Of a stretch of DNA of 64,000 nt, positions 52,521 through 59,872 are shown piece by piece. The notes beneath the pieces were generated by a model that worked only from the letters and a program-made list of their open reading frames with translations, was not told the DNA's origin and did no database searches. This DNA comes from Pedobacter sp. Leaf176 (lineage in GTDB: Bacteria; Bacteroidota; Bacteroidia; Sphingobacteriales; Sphingobacteriaceae). Position 1 is the first letter of the stretch; every line of letters starts with the position of its first letter. The DNA lies in NCBI RefSeq assembly GCF_001424305.1, contig NZ_LMPD01000008.1, positions 1 through 64,000 on the forward strand. Direction: 5' to 3'. Made by a program: the position numbers and the translations under genes.

Positions 52521-52789
52521 TGGCAAAAGAAGGTGTAAAAGCACGCGAAGTTAAGCGCCAAAAATTGGTAGCTAGATACGCTGAAAAACGTGCAGTTTTA
52601 AAAGCTGCAGGAGATTTCGAAGGTTTAGATAAATTACCTAAAAACTCATCTCCGGTACGTTTACACAACCGTTGTAAGTTAACTGGTCGCCCACGTGGTT
52701 ACATGCGTACCTTTGGTATTTCAAGGGTAACGTTCCGCCAAATGGCACTAGACGGTAAGATACCAGGTGTTAAAAAAGCATCTTGGTAA
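52520..52789 (+). CDS. rpsN: 30S ribosomal protein S14, zinc-free type
   Basis: An 89-residue S14 of the long form. VRLHNRCKLTGRPRGYMRTFGISRVTFRQMALDGKIPG is diagnostic. Only one cysteine is present and no CxxC pairs, so this is the C-minus version without zinc. The overlap with rplE indicates coupling. A palindromic heptad repeat follows before rpsH. Confidence 0.97.
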   Translation: MAKEGVKAREVKRQKLVARYAEKRAVLKAAGDFEGLDKLPKNSSPVRLHNRCKLTGRPRGYMRTFGISRVTFRQMALDGKIPGVKKASW

Positions 52790-52797
52790 TACAACCA

Positions 52798-52872
52798 GTA
52801 TAAAGTATTTAGTATCAAGTATCAAGACCGGATTGGTTTCTTGATACTTGATACTTATGTCTTGATACTAAC
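52798..52872. repeat. heptad palindromic repeat copy 2, between rpsN and rpsH
   Basis: Heptads GTATAAA, GTATTTA, GTATCAA, GTATCAA (52798-52825) lead to GACCGG. Then TTCTTGA, TACTTGA, TACTTAT, GTCTTGA, TACTAAC follow (52838-52872). The inner arms pair over 17 bp without mismatch (AGTATCAAGTATCAAGA with its reverse complement). It is closely similar to 38103-38177. Confidence 0.8.
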
Positions 52873-52943
52873 AAAGAATTTTAACCGATAGCAGGTCCCA
52901 TCGCCGGGTGGTGAAAGGAAACCACTATCAAAAACAATAAATA

Positions 52944-53342
52944 ATGAATACAGATCCAATAGCAGATTATTTAACAAGAGTAAGGAATGCCATTAAGGCC
53001 AACCACAGAGTTGTAGAAATTCCTGCATCAAACCTTAAAAAGGAAATTACAAAAGTACTTTTTGATAAAGGTTACATCGCGAACTATAAGTTTGAAGATA
53101 CAACAGTTCAAGGCGTCATTAAAATTGCTTTGAAATACAATCCAATAACTAAAGTTCCTGCTATTCGTACTTTGATGCGAATTAGTAAACCAGGTTTGAG
53201 AAACTATGCTGGTGTTGAAAATATGCCAAGAGTATTAAACGGTTTAGGTATCGCAATCTTATCTACTTCTAAAGGTGTAATGACTGATAAAGAAGCAGCC
53301 AAATTAAACATTGGTGGTGAGGTATTGTGTCACGTTTATTAA
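52944..53342 (+). CDS. rpsH: 30S ribosomal protein S8
   Basis: A 132-residue S8. DPIADYLTRVRNAIKANHRVVEIPAS and GLGIAILSTSKGVMTDKEAAKLNIGGEVLCHVY are the family ends. S8 binds 16S helix 21 and represses the spc operon in enterics. A small hairpin (GTGGT with ACCAC, about 52903-52925) stands just upstream; a regulatory role is only possible. Confidence 0.97.
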   Translation: MNTDPIADYLTRVRNAIKANHRVVEIPASNLKKEITKVLFDKGYIANYKFEDTTVQGVIKIALKYNPITKVPAIRTLMRISKPGLRNYAGVENMPRVLNGLGIAILSTSKGVMTDKEAAKLNIGGEVLCHVY

Positions 53343-53361
53343 TATTTAGGAGAACAACACA

Positions 53362-53919
53362 ATGTCAAGAATAGGAAAAGCCCCAATTACAATCCCTTCA
53401 GGTGTTACAATTGCCGTATCTAATGATAACGTAGTAACTGTAAAAGGCCCTAAAGGTGAATTAACACAAGCAGTAGATTCAGAAATTACTGTAAGTCAGG
53501 AAGACGGAACTTTAACAGTTCAACGTCCTTCAGAACAAAAGAAACACAAAGCATTACATGGTTTATACCGTTCATTGCTTAACAATATGGTTATTGGTGT
53601 TACAGAAGGTTATAAATTAACTCAGGAATTAGTAGGTGTTGGTTACCGTGCTACAAACACAGGTAATACATTGGATTTAGTTCTGGGTTATTCTCACCAC
53701 TATGTATTTCAATTACCAGAAGAGATTAAAGTAACCACTACATCAGAAAAAGGTCAAACGCCTAAAATTATTTTAGAAAGTATTGACAAACAATTGATAG
53801 GGCAGGTAGCAGCGAAAATCCGTTCGTTACGTGCACCAGAGCCTTACAAAGGTAAAGGTATCAAGTTTGTAGGTGAAGTATTAAGAAGAAAAGCAGGTAA
53901 ATCAGCATCTAAGAAATAG
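53362..53919 (+). CDS. rplF: 50S ribosomal protein L6
   Basis: A 185-residue L6 near the factor-binding site, with MSRIGKAPITIPSGVT and the C-terminal IRSLRAPEPYKGKGIKFVGEVLRRKAGK. AGGAGA at 53348-53353, in non-coding DNA 8 nt before ATG, is a real Shine-Dalgarno, rare in this phylum. Confidence 0.97.
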   Translation: MSRIGKAPITIPSGVTIAVSNDNVVTVKGPKGELTQAVDSEITVSQEDGTLTVQRPSEQKKHKALHGLYRSLLNNMVIGVTEGYKLTQELVGVGYRATNTGNTLDLVLGYSHHYVFQLPEEIKVTTTSEKGQTPKIILESIDKQLIGQVAAKIRSLRAPEPYKGKGIKFVGEVLRRKAGKSASKK

Positions 53920-53924
53920 TAATC

Positions 53925-54278
53925 ATGGCAGGTAAAAAATTATCAAGAAGAGATCGTATTAAAAAAGGGATCAGAAAAAGACTTACCGGTTCAGAAGAAC
54001 GTCCAAGGTTATCTGTATATAGAAGCAATAAAGGGATTTATGCTCAGGTAATTAATGATGTAACCGGTACAACAATAGCTTCAGCATCATCTTTATCAAA
54101 AGATTTTTCTGGAACAGGTAACAAAAGTGACCAATCCGTTGCAGTAGGTAAACTAGTTGCTGAGAAAGCAATTGCTGCTGGTGTTAAAGAAGTTGTTTTC
54201 GATAGAAACGGCTATTTATATCACGGTCGTGTGAAGTCGTTAGCAGAAGGTGCTCGCGAAGCTGGTTTAGTATTTTAA
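53925..54278 (+). CDS. rplR: 50S ribosomal protein L18
   Basis: A 117-residue L18 that binds 5S rRNA with L5. RDRIKKGIRKRLTGSEERPRLSVYRSNKGIYAQVIND and the C-terminal FDRNGYLYHGRVKSLAEGAREAGLVF are diagnostic. It starts 5 bp after rplF. Confidence 0.97.
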   Translation: MAGKKLSRRDRIKKGIRKRLTGSEERPRLSVYRSNKGIYAQVINDVTGTTIASASSLSKDFSGTGNKSDQSVAVGKLVAEKAIAAGVKEVVFDRNGYLYHGRVKSLAEGAREAGLVF

Positions 54279-54295
54279 TCTGAAGAAAAAGTAAG

Positions 54296-54814
54296 ATGTC
54301 AACTATCAATATAAAAAGAGTAAAAACCACCGATATCGAGTTAAAGGATCGTTTGGTTAGTATACAACGTGTTGCCAAAGTAACCAAAGGTGGTCGTACT
54401 TTCAGCTTCTCAGCAATTGTTGTTGTTGGAGATGAGAACGGTGTTGTTGGTTTCGGTTTAGGCAAAGCGAAAGAAGTAACTGAAGCAATCGCTAAAGGTG
54501 TGGATGATGCTAAGAAGAACTTAGTTAAAGTTCCAATTTTAAATGGTACTGTTCCTCACGAGCAAATCGGTAAATTCTCAGGTGGTTTTGTTTTAATTAA
54601 ACCAGCTGCAGTAGGTACGGGTGTAATTGCAGGTGGTGCAATGCGTGCTGTTTTAGAGAGTGCCGGCGTTCATAACGTATTGGCAAAATCCAAAGGTTCA
54701 TCAAATCCTCACAACGTGGTAAAAGCAACTGTTGATGCATTAACGAAAATGCGTGATGCTTATACAGTAGCTCAAACTCGTGGTATCGATTTAAACAAAG
54801 TTTTTAACGGATAA
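54296..54814 (+). CDS. rpsE: 30S ribosomal protein S5
   Basis: A 172-residue S5, important for mRNA helicase activity and accuracy. DRLVSIQRVAKVTKGGRTFSFSAIVVVGD contains the RNA-binding loop, and VGTGVIAGGAMRAVLESAGVHNVLAKSKGSSNPHNVVKAT completes the domain. The length is typical for the phylum. rpmD follows after 4 bp. Confidence 0.97.
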   Translation: MSTINIKRVKTTDIELKDRLVSIQRVAKVTKGGRTFSFSAIVVVGDENGVVGFGLGKAKEVTEAIAKGVDDAKKNLVKVPILNGTVPHEQIGKFSGGFVLIKPAAVGTGVIAGGAMRAVLESAGVHNVLAKSKGSSNPHNVVKATVDALTKMRDAYTVAQTRGIDLNKVFNG

Positions 54815-54818
54815 TATC

Positions 54819-54998
54819 ATGGCTAAGATCAAAATTACACAAGTAAAAAGCATTATCGATAGAAGCGAGCGCCAAAAAAGAACCGTTCAGGCTTTAGGTT
54901 TATCTAAAATGAACCAAAGTGTTGAGGTGGAAGCTACACCGCAAATTATCGGTATGGTTCGCAAAGTAAACCACTTAGTGGCTATCGAAGCAATTTAA
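54819..54998 (+). CDS. rpmD: 50S ribosomal protein L30
   Basis: A short 59-residue L30, easily missed. It reads MAKIKITQVKSIIDRSERQK and continues with TVQALGLSKMNQSVEVEATP and a final HLVAIEAI. These are the L30 signature helices and strands. It sits in its usual place between rpsE and rplO, four bases after rpsE, and ends in TAA at 54998. L30 is not essential in all bacteria; here it is intact. Confidence 0.96.
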   Translation: MAKIKITQVKSIIDRSERQKRTVQALGLSKMNQSVEVEATPQIIGMVRKVNHLVAIEAI

Positions 54999-55000
54999 AG

Positions 55001-55072
55001 AATCAATGAACAAATGAGTTTTGAGTGATTGAATAAGCTTAATGCATATTCAATCATTCAAATTCAATCGTT
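55001..55072. repeat. palindromic repeat of the GAATGA family, between rpmD and rplO
   Basis: GAGTGATTGAATA (left) pairs with TATTCAATCATTC (right) with one mismatch around the 11-nt spacer AGCTTAATGCA. Outer words AATGAG and TTCAATCG extend it. Direct words repeat at about 14 nt on the right side. Related copies lie at 30785 and 56939. Confidence 0.65.
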
Positions 55073-55129
55073 ATTTATTTATCGTTGTACCTGTTTAGTG
55101 AAAGCGAAGGGCAACACAAATTCAAAGAA

Positions 55130-55576
55130 ATGAATTTAAATACATTAAAACCTGCAAAAGGTTCTACAAAAAACAGTAAGAGAATTGGTCGTGGTACAGG
55201 TTCAGGCCGTGGTGGTACTTCAACTCGTGGTCACAAAGGTGCTGGCTCTCGTTCTGGTCATTCTACTAAAATCGGTTTTGAAGGTGGTCAAATGCCTTTA
55301 CAACGTCGTGTGCCTAAGGTTGGTTTCAAACCAATTAATCGTACTGAATATGTTGGTGTGAACTTAGATGTTTTACAAGGTTTGGCAGAGAAATTCAATT
55401 TAACTACAATTGATTTCGCAGCTTTACAAGAGCATGGTTTAGCTTCTAAAAACGACTTAGTTAAAGTATTAGGTCGTGGTGAAGTAAAAGCAAAATTAGA
55501 AGTTACAGCACATGCGTTTTCTGCAACCGCACAAAAAGCTATTGAAGCAGCAGGTGGTTCAATTGTAAAATTGTAA
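55130..55576 (+). CDS. rplO: 50S ribosomal protein L15
   Basis: A 148-residue L15 from ATG 55130 (MNLNTLKPAKGSTKNSKRIG). A TTG at 55085 in frame would add 15 non-conserved residues and is rejected. RGTGSGRGGTSTRGHKGAGSRSG and the C-terminal FSATAQKAIEAAGGSI are diagnostic. secY follows 7 bp later. Confidence 0.97.
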   Translation: MNLNTLKPAKGSTKNSKRIGRGTGSGRGGTSTRGHKGAGSRSGHSTKIGFEGGQMPLQRRVPKVGFKPINRTEYVGVNLDVLQGLAEKFNLTTIDFAALQEHGLASKNDLVKVLGRGEVKAKLEVTAHAFSATAQKAIEAAGGSIVKL

Positions 55577-55583
55577 TTATTAA

Positions 55584-56930
55584 ATGAAGAAGCTATTTAC
55601 TACTTTAAGTAATATCTGGAAAATTCAGGAATTAAAAGAGCGTATATTATTTACGGTCATGATTCTTTTGGTATACCGTTTCGTATCTCACGTGGTTTTA
55701 CCAGGTGTAGATCCAAGTGCTTTAGGCGAAAACGAAAAATCGGGCATTTTAGGCTTACTGGATATGTTTGCCGGAGGTTCTTTTTCTCGTGTTTCTATTT
55801 TAGCGTTGGGGGTAATGCCTTATATCTCTGCATCGATTGTGGTGCAACTATTGGGTATTGCTGTTCCTACTTTCCAAAAAATGCAGAAAGAGGGCGAAAG
55901 TGGTAGAAAAAAACTAAACCAGATTACACGTTATTTAACTGTAGCCATTACGATTGTACAATCTGTTGGTTATGTTAAAACTCAGGTACCACCAGAAGCA
56001 ATTCTGCCCGTAATGAGTCAAACGATGTTTTACATCTTATCTACATTTGTTTTGACAGCAGGTACATTATTCGTAATGTGGCTTGGTGAAAAGATTACAG
56101 ATAAAGGTATTGGTAATGGTACATCGCTGATTATTATGACGGGTATTATCGCACGTTTACCTCAGGCAATTAGTCAGGAGTTTTCTGATAAGGTTGGTGC
56201 TGCAAGTACAGGTGGTGGTCCGGTTGCATTGGTATTGGAAGTTGTTGCCTTGTTTGCGATTGTAATGTTTACTATATTGATTGTACAGGGTGTTCGTAAG
56301 GTGCCTGTACAGTATGCAAAAAAGATAGTTGGCAATCGTCAGTTCGGCGGCGTTCGTCAGTACATTCCTTTAAAAGTTAATGCGGCAGGCGTGATGCCTA
56401 TCATTTTTGCTCAGGCATTAATGTTTATTCCAGGAGCTTTAATTCAGTTTGTTCCTTCATTACAAGGTTCGTGGTTAATCCAGTTTAGTAATACTACGTC
56501 TCTAGCTTACAGTTTAACATTTGCTTTCTTAATCATTGCGTTTACGTTTTTCTATACAGCTATTACTGTAAATCCAACTCAAATGAGTGACGATATGAAA
56601 AAAAACGGGGGTTTTATTCCAGGTGTTAAGCCAGGTTTTGCAACTTCAACTTTTATTGATGATGTAATTTCTAAAATCACTTTTCCAGGGGCAGTATTTC
56701 TAGCAATTATTGCAGTGTTACCATCGGTGGCTGTTAAATTTGGTATTAAACAAGAGTTTGCACACTTCTTTGGGGGGACGTCATTGCTGATTTTAGTTGG
56801 TGTTGTTCTGGATACCCTGCAACAGATAGAAAGTTATTTGTTAATGCGTCATTATGACGGTTTAATGAAAACAGGTCGTGTTACAGGCAGAACAGGTGTT
56901 CCTGCTGCAAATAGCAACGCCGCTTTGTAA
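55584..56930 (+). CDS. secY: protein translocase subunit SecY
   Basis: A 448-residue membrane protein, core of the SecYEG channel. Ten membrane helices are visible; the plug region starts near residue 60 (LGLLDMFAGGSFSRVSILALGVMPYISASI). LNQITRYLTV, GVRKVPVQYAKKIVGNRQFGG and the PLKVNAAGVMPIIFAQ segment are SecY landmarks, as is NPTQMSDDMKKNGGFIPGVKPG. The short Gly/Ala-rich tail ends NSNAAL. It is part of the spc operon and followed by a palindromic repeat before map. Confidence 0.98.
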   Translation: MKKLFTTLSNIWKIQELKERILFTVMILLVYRFVSHVVLPGVDPSALGENEKSGILGLLDMFAGGSFSRVSILALGVMPYISASIVVQLLGIAVPTFQKMQKEGESGRKKLNQITRYLTVAITIVQSVGYVKTQVPPEAILPVMSQTMFYILSTFVLTAGTLFVMWLGEKITDKGIGNGTSLIIMTGIIARLPQAISQEFSDKVGAASTGGGPVALVLEVVALFAIVMFTILIVQGVRKVPVQYAKKIVGNRQFGGVRQYIPLKVNAAGVMPIIFAQALMFIPGALIQFVPSLQGSWLIQFSNTTSLAYSLTFAFLIIAFTFFYTAITVNPTQMSDDMKKNGGFIPGVKPGFATSTFIDDVISKITFPGAVFLAIIAVLPSVAVKFGIKQEFAHFFGGTSLLILVGVVLDTLQQIESYLLMRHYDGLMKTGRVTGRTGVPAANSNAAL

Positions 56931-56938
56931 ATTAAAAT

Positions 56939-57014
56939 TATTGAATTTTGAATGAAAGGATGAGTGAAAGTTCTGAAAATTTCTTTCGCTCATTCAAAAT
57001 TCACTCATTCAAAA
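56939..57014. repeat. palindromic repeat of the GAATGA family, between secY and map
   Basis: The right half holds CTCATTCAAAATTCA and CTCATTCAAAACTAA (period 15). The left half, with GAATTTTGAATGA and GAGTGAAAG, is its imperfect reverse complement. The copy overlaps the region where an early in-frame start of map would lie. Relatives are at 30785 and 55001. Confidence 0.65.
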
Positions 57015-57023
57015 CTAATAGGA

Positions 57024-57809
57024 ATGTCTAAAATCTATTACAAATCTCTTGAAGAGATAGAGTTAATAAGGGAAAGCTCTCTTTTGGTTTCGAAAACACT
57101 GGCCGAAGTGGCTAAAATTATCGGTCCTGGAGTTACAACAAATCAGCTGGATAAACTTGCATATGAGTTTATGAATGATAACGGTGCAATACCGGCATTT
57201 TTAAATTATAACGGTTTCCCAAATTCTCTGTGTATATCACCAAATGAGCAGGTTGTTCATGGTTTTCCAAGTGATTATGTAATTAAGGAAGGCGATTTAA
57301 TTTCTGTTGACTGCGGTGTAATTAAGAACAATTATTTCGGTGACTCCGCTTATACATTTTCAATTGGAGAGGTGGATGCTGAAAAGCAAAAGCTAGTCGA
57401 GGTGACTAAAAAATGCCTTGAATTGGGTGTTGAAAAAGCAGTTGCCGGAATGCGCATCGGAGATATTGGTTTTGCTGTACAACAATACGCAGAAGCAAAT
57501 GGATTCGGAGTGGTGAGAGAATTGGTAGGACATGGTGTGGGTGTAAAACTTCATGAAAAACCGGAAGTTCCGAATTATGGGAAACGTGGTAGCGGACCGA
57601 AACTTGAAGAAGGAATGGTTATTGCCATTGAGCCGATGATTAACGCGGGCGTTGCTGGCGTTAAATTTCATAACGATGGGTGGACTGTGACTAGTAAGGA
57701 TAATAAACCTTCAGCACATTTTGAACACACGGTTGCCGTTAAAAAGGGCAAGGCAGACATTTTATCGGACTTTTCATTAATAGTAGAAATTTTACAACAA
57801 AAAAAATAA
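57024..57809 (+). CDS. map: methionine aminopeptidase, type I
   Basis: A 261-residue enzyme removing the initiator Met. ATG 57024 gives MSKIYYKSLEEIELIRES; an upstream start at 56964 lies inside a palindromic repeat and is rejected. Metal ligands are visible in SVDCGVIKNNYFGDSAYTF (two Asp), GHGVGVKLHEKPEVPN (His), IAIEPMINAG (Glu) and AHFEHTVAV (Glu region). It matches the type Ia length and lies beside secY and infA, the usual spc order. Confidence 0.96.
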   Translation: MSKIYYKSLEEIELIRESSLLVSKTLAEVAKIIGPGVTTNQLDKLAYEFMNDNGAIPAFLNYNGFPNSLCISPNEQVVHGFPSDYVIKEGDLISVDCGVIKNNYFGDSAYTFSIGEVDAEKQKLVEVTKKCLELGVEKAVAGMRIGDIGFAVQQYAEANGFGVVRELVGHGVGVKLHEKPEVPNYGKRGSGPKLEEGMVIAIEPMINAGVAGVKFHNDGWTVTSKDNKPSAHFEHTVAVKKGKADILSDFSLIVEILQQKK

Positions 57810-57880
57810 ATAATTAAAATTTTTTATTTAATTTTGCAACCCTGTTTAGAAGCAGCTAATTAAGTAACAATCAATAAAAT

Positions 57881-58099
57881 ATGGCTAAACAAGCCTCAAT
57901 TGAACAAGACGGAGTAATAAGAGAAGCATTATCTAATGCGATGTTTAGAGTAGAACTCGAGAACGGGCATGAGATTATTGCGCACATTTCGGGAAAGATG
58001 CGGATGCACTACATCAAAATTCTTCCTGGTGATAAAGTAAAACTAGAGATGTCGCCATATGATTTAACAAAAGGTCGCATCACTTATAGATACAAATAA
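57881..58099 (+). CDS. infA: translation initiation factor IF-1
   Basis: A 72-residue OB-fold protein that binds the A site at initiation. QASIEQDGVIREALSNAMFRVELENGHEIIAHISGKMRMHYIKI and LPGDKVKLEMSPYDLTKGRITYRYK are fully typical. TAATTTTG at 57829-57836 is a possible -7 box, though no -33 is found. rpmJ follows one base after the stop. Confidence 0.97.
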   Translation: MAKQASIEQDGVIREALSNAMFRVELENGHEIIAHISGKMRMHYIKILPGDKVKLEMSPYDLTKGRITYRYK

Positions 58100-58100
58100 A

Positions 58101-58217
58101 ATGAAAGTTAGATCATCAATTAAAAAACGTAGCGCTGATTGCAAGATTATTCGCCGTAAAGGTAAACTTTACGTTATCAACAAGAAAAATCCTAAATACA
58201 AGCAACGTCAGGGGTAA
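58101..58217 (+). CDS. rpmJ: 50S ribosomal protein L36, zinc-free type
   Basis: A 38-residue L36, too short for most gene finders' thresholds. It starts MKVRSSIKKRSADCKIIRRK and ends INKKNPKYKQRQG. Only C14 remains of the C-C-C-H zinc site found in other L36, so this is a C-minus form, as commonly seen in this phylum. It starts one base after the infA stop. Confidence 0.96.
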   Translation: MKVRSSIKKRSADCKIIRRKGKLYVINKKNPKYKQRQG

Positions 58218-58229
58218 TTAGAAAATATT

Positions 58230-58269
58230 GTAATAAACCGCACAACGGTGGCCCGCCGTTCGGAATTAC
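58230..58269 (+). promoter_or_regulatory. nested hairpin in front of rpsM
   Basis: Three stems stack in order: GTAAT (58230-58234) with ATTAC (58265-58269), CCG (58238-58240) with CGG (58261-58263), AACGG (58244-58248) with CCGTT (58256-58260), enclosing a TGGCCCG loop. It lies in the rpmJ-rpsM gap, 17 nt before rpsM. It could be a ribosomal-protein binding site. Pairing is seen; function is inferred. Confidence 0.5.
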
Positions 58270-58286
58270 TAAAAAGATAAATAAAT

Positions 58287-58664
58287 ATGGCAAGGATTTC
58301 AGGTATTGATTTACCAAGAAACAAAAGAGGAGAGATTGGTTTAACTTATATTTACGGTATAGGTAGAACAACTGCACAACGTATTTTAACTACTGCAGGT
58401 ATCGATTTCAACAAAAAAGTACAAGATTGGTCTGATGATGAGTTATCAGCAATTCGTACAATGATTAACGACGAGATTAAAGTAGAAGGTGCTTTACGCT
58501 CAGAGGTTCAGTTAAACATCAAGCGTTTAATGGATATCGGTTGTTACCGCGGTTTACGTCATAGAAAAGGTTTACCTTCTCGTGGTCAGCGTACTAAAAA
58601 TAACTCACGTACTCGTAAGGGTAAGAGAAAAACAGTTGCTAACAAGAAAAAAGCTACTAAATAA
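58287..58664 (+). CDS. rpsM: 30S ribosomal protein S13
   Basis: A 125-residue S13, head protein touching P-site tRNA and the large subunit. ARISGIDLPRNKRGEIGLTYIYGIGRTTAQRIL and CYRGLRHRKGLPSRGQRTKNNSRTRKGKRKTV are diagnostic. It opens the alpha part of the cluster and follows the nested hairpin at 58230. Confidence 0.97.
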   Translation: MARISGIDLPRNKRGEIGLTYIYGIGRTTAQRILTTAGIDFNKKVQDWSDDELSAIRTMINDEIKVEGALRSEVQLNIKRLMDIGCYRGLRHRKGLPSRGQRTKNNSRTRKGKRKTVANKKKATK

Positions 58665-58794
58665 TAGATAGATGTGGGGATTGAGATTATAGTATTTAAT
58701 CTGCTCAAATCTGGAATATAAAGATAAAAATTAGGATGCTGAGTGCCGGGATTGGGAAAATCTTACGTCTCAAGTCTCACATCTAAAATCTAAA
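58665..58794. repeat. heptad palindromic repeat, GTCTCAA family, between rpsM and rpsK
   Basis: The right half runs as heptads GTCTCAA, GTCTCAC, ATCTAAA, ATCTAAA from 58767 to 58794. The left half (TAGATAGATGTGGGGATTGA, near 58665-58684) is its imperfect reverse complement. The arms are about 80 nt apart. Confidence 0.55.
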
Positions 58795-58801
58795 AGCAAA
58801 A

Positions 58802-59191
58802 ATGGCTAAGAGTAAAAAAGTTACCAAAAAACGTATCGTTGTAATTGAGTCTGTTGGTCAGGCACATATCAATGCTACCTTTAACAACATTATCGTTACG
58901 CTAACGAACAACAACGGACAGACCATTTCATGGTCTTCAGCTGGTAAAATGGGCTTTAAAGGTTCTAAAAAGAACACACCTTATGCAGCCGGTCAAGCCG
59001 CTTCAGATTGTGGTAAAGTTGCATTTGATTTAGGTTTACGTAAAGTTGAAGTATTTGTTAAAGGTCCGGGTTCAGGTCGTGAATCTGCAATCAGAACTTT
59101 ACAAGTAGCAGGTATTGAAGTAATGTCTATAAAAGATATCACTCCACTTCCTCACAATGGATGTCGTCCTCCTAAAAAGAGAAGAGTTTAA
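58802..59191 (+). CDS. rpsK: 30S ribosomal protein S11
   Basis: A 129-residue S11, platform protein of the 30S subunit. GQAHINATFNNIIVTLTNNNGQTISWSSAGKMGFKGSKK and SIKDITPLPHNGCRPPKKRRV are diagnostic. It stands in the usual order rpsM-rpsK-rpsD-rpoA-rplQ. Confidence 0.98.
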   Translation: MAKSKKVTKKRIVVIESVGQAHINATFNNIIVTLTNNNGQTISWSSAGKMGFKGSKKNTPYAAGQAASDCGKVAFDLGLRKVEVFVKGPGSGRESAIRTLQVAGIEVMSIKDITPLPHNGCRPPKKRRV

Positions 59192-59253
59192 TTAATTTTA
59201 AAGCTAAGAATCTCCAGCTACAGGCTGGATGATACTTTAAAAACACAACAAAA

Positions 59254-59862
59254 ATGGCAAGATATACAGGCCCCAAAAGTAAAATCGCACGTAAATTCAG
59301 AGAACCAATTTTCGGTCCTGATAAAGTGTTAGACAGAAAAAATTATCCTCCTGGGCAACACGGCTCATCAAAAAGAAGAGGAAAACAATCTGAATATGCT
59401 ATCCAGTTAATGGAGAAACAAAAAGTAAAATATACTTATGGTGTATTAGAAAAGCAGTTCAGTAACTTGTTTAAGAAAGCATCTTCACGTGCAGGTATTA
59501 CTGGTGATAACTTACTTCAATTATTAGAAGCACGTTTAGATAATACCGTTTACCGTTTAGGTATTGCAACAACCCGTTCTGCTGCACGCCAGTTAGTTAG
59601 CCATAAACACGTAACTGTGAATGGTGAAGTTGTAAATATCCCTTCATATCAGTTAAAAGCTGGTGATGTTGTTGCGGTTCGTGAGAAATCAAAGTCTTTA
59701 GAATCAATCAGTAACTCAGTTGCAGGCAGAACAATTAACAAATTTGCCTGGTTAGAGTGGAATGCTGGCGAGTTAACGGGTAAGTTTTTAACTTATCCAC
59801 AACGCGACGAGATTCCTGAAAACATTAAGGAAAACTTAATCATCGAGTTATACTCAAAGTAA
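59254..59862 (+). CDS. rpsD: 30S ribosomal protein S4
   Basis: A 202-residue S4, primary 16S binder and, in enterics, repressor of the alpha operon. The start MARYTGPKSKIARKFREPIFG lacks the Cys-rich zinc site of some S4 forms. NLLQLLEARLDNTVYRLGIATTRSAARQLVSHKHVTVNG is the S4 domain. A terminator-like hairpin follows before rpoA. Confidence 0.98.
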   Translation: MARYTGPKSKIARKFREPIFGPDKVLDRKNYPPGQHGSSKRRGKQSEYAIQLMEKQKVKYTYGVLEKQFSNLFKKASSRAGITGDNLLQLLEARLDNTVYRLGIATTRSAARQLVSHKHVTVNGEVVNIPSYQLKAGDVVAVREKSKSLESISNSVAGRTINKFAWLEWNAGELTGKFLTYPQRDEIPENIKENLIIELYSK

Positions 59863-59872
59863 TAAGTGATAT

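Noticed and set aside
56964..57023. Longer N-terminus of map
   Set aside because: The extra 20 residues are encoded by a palindromic repeat; family alignment begins at ATG 57024.
30785..58794. CRISPR array
   Set aside because: The repeats are short, palindromic and scattered, with no regular repeat-spacer units and no cas genes.
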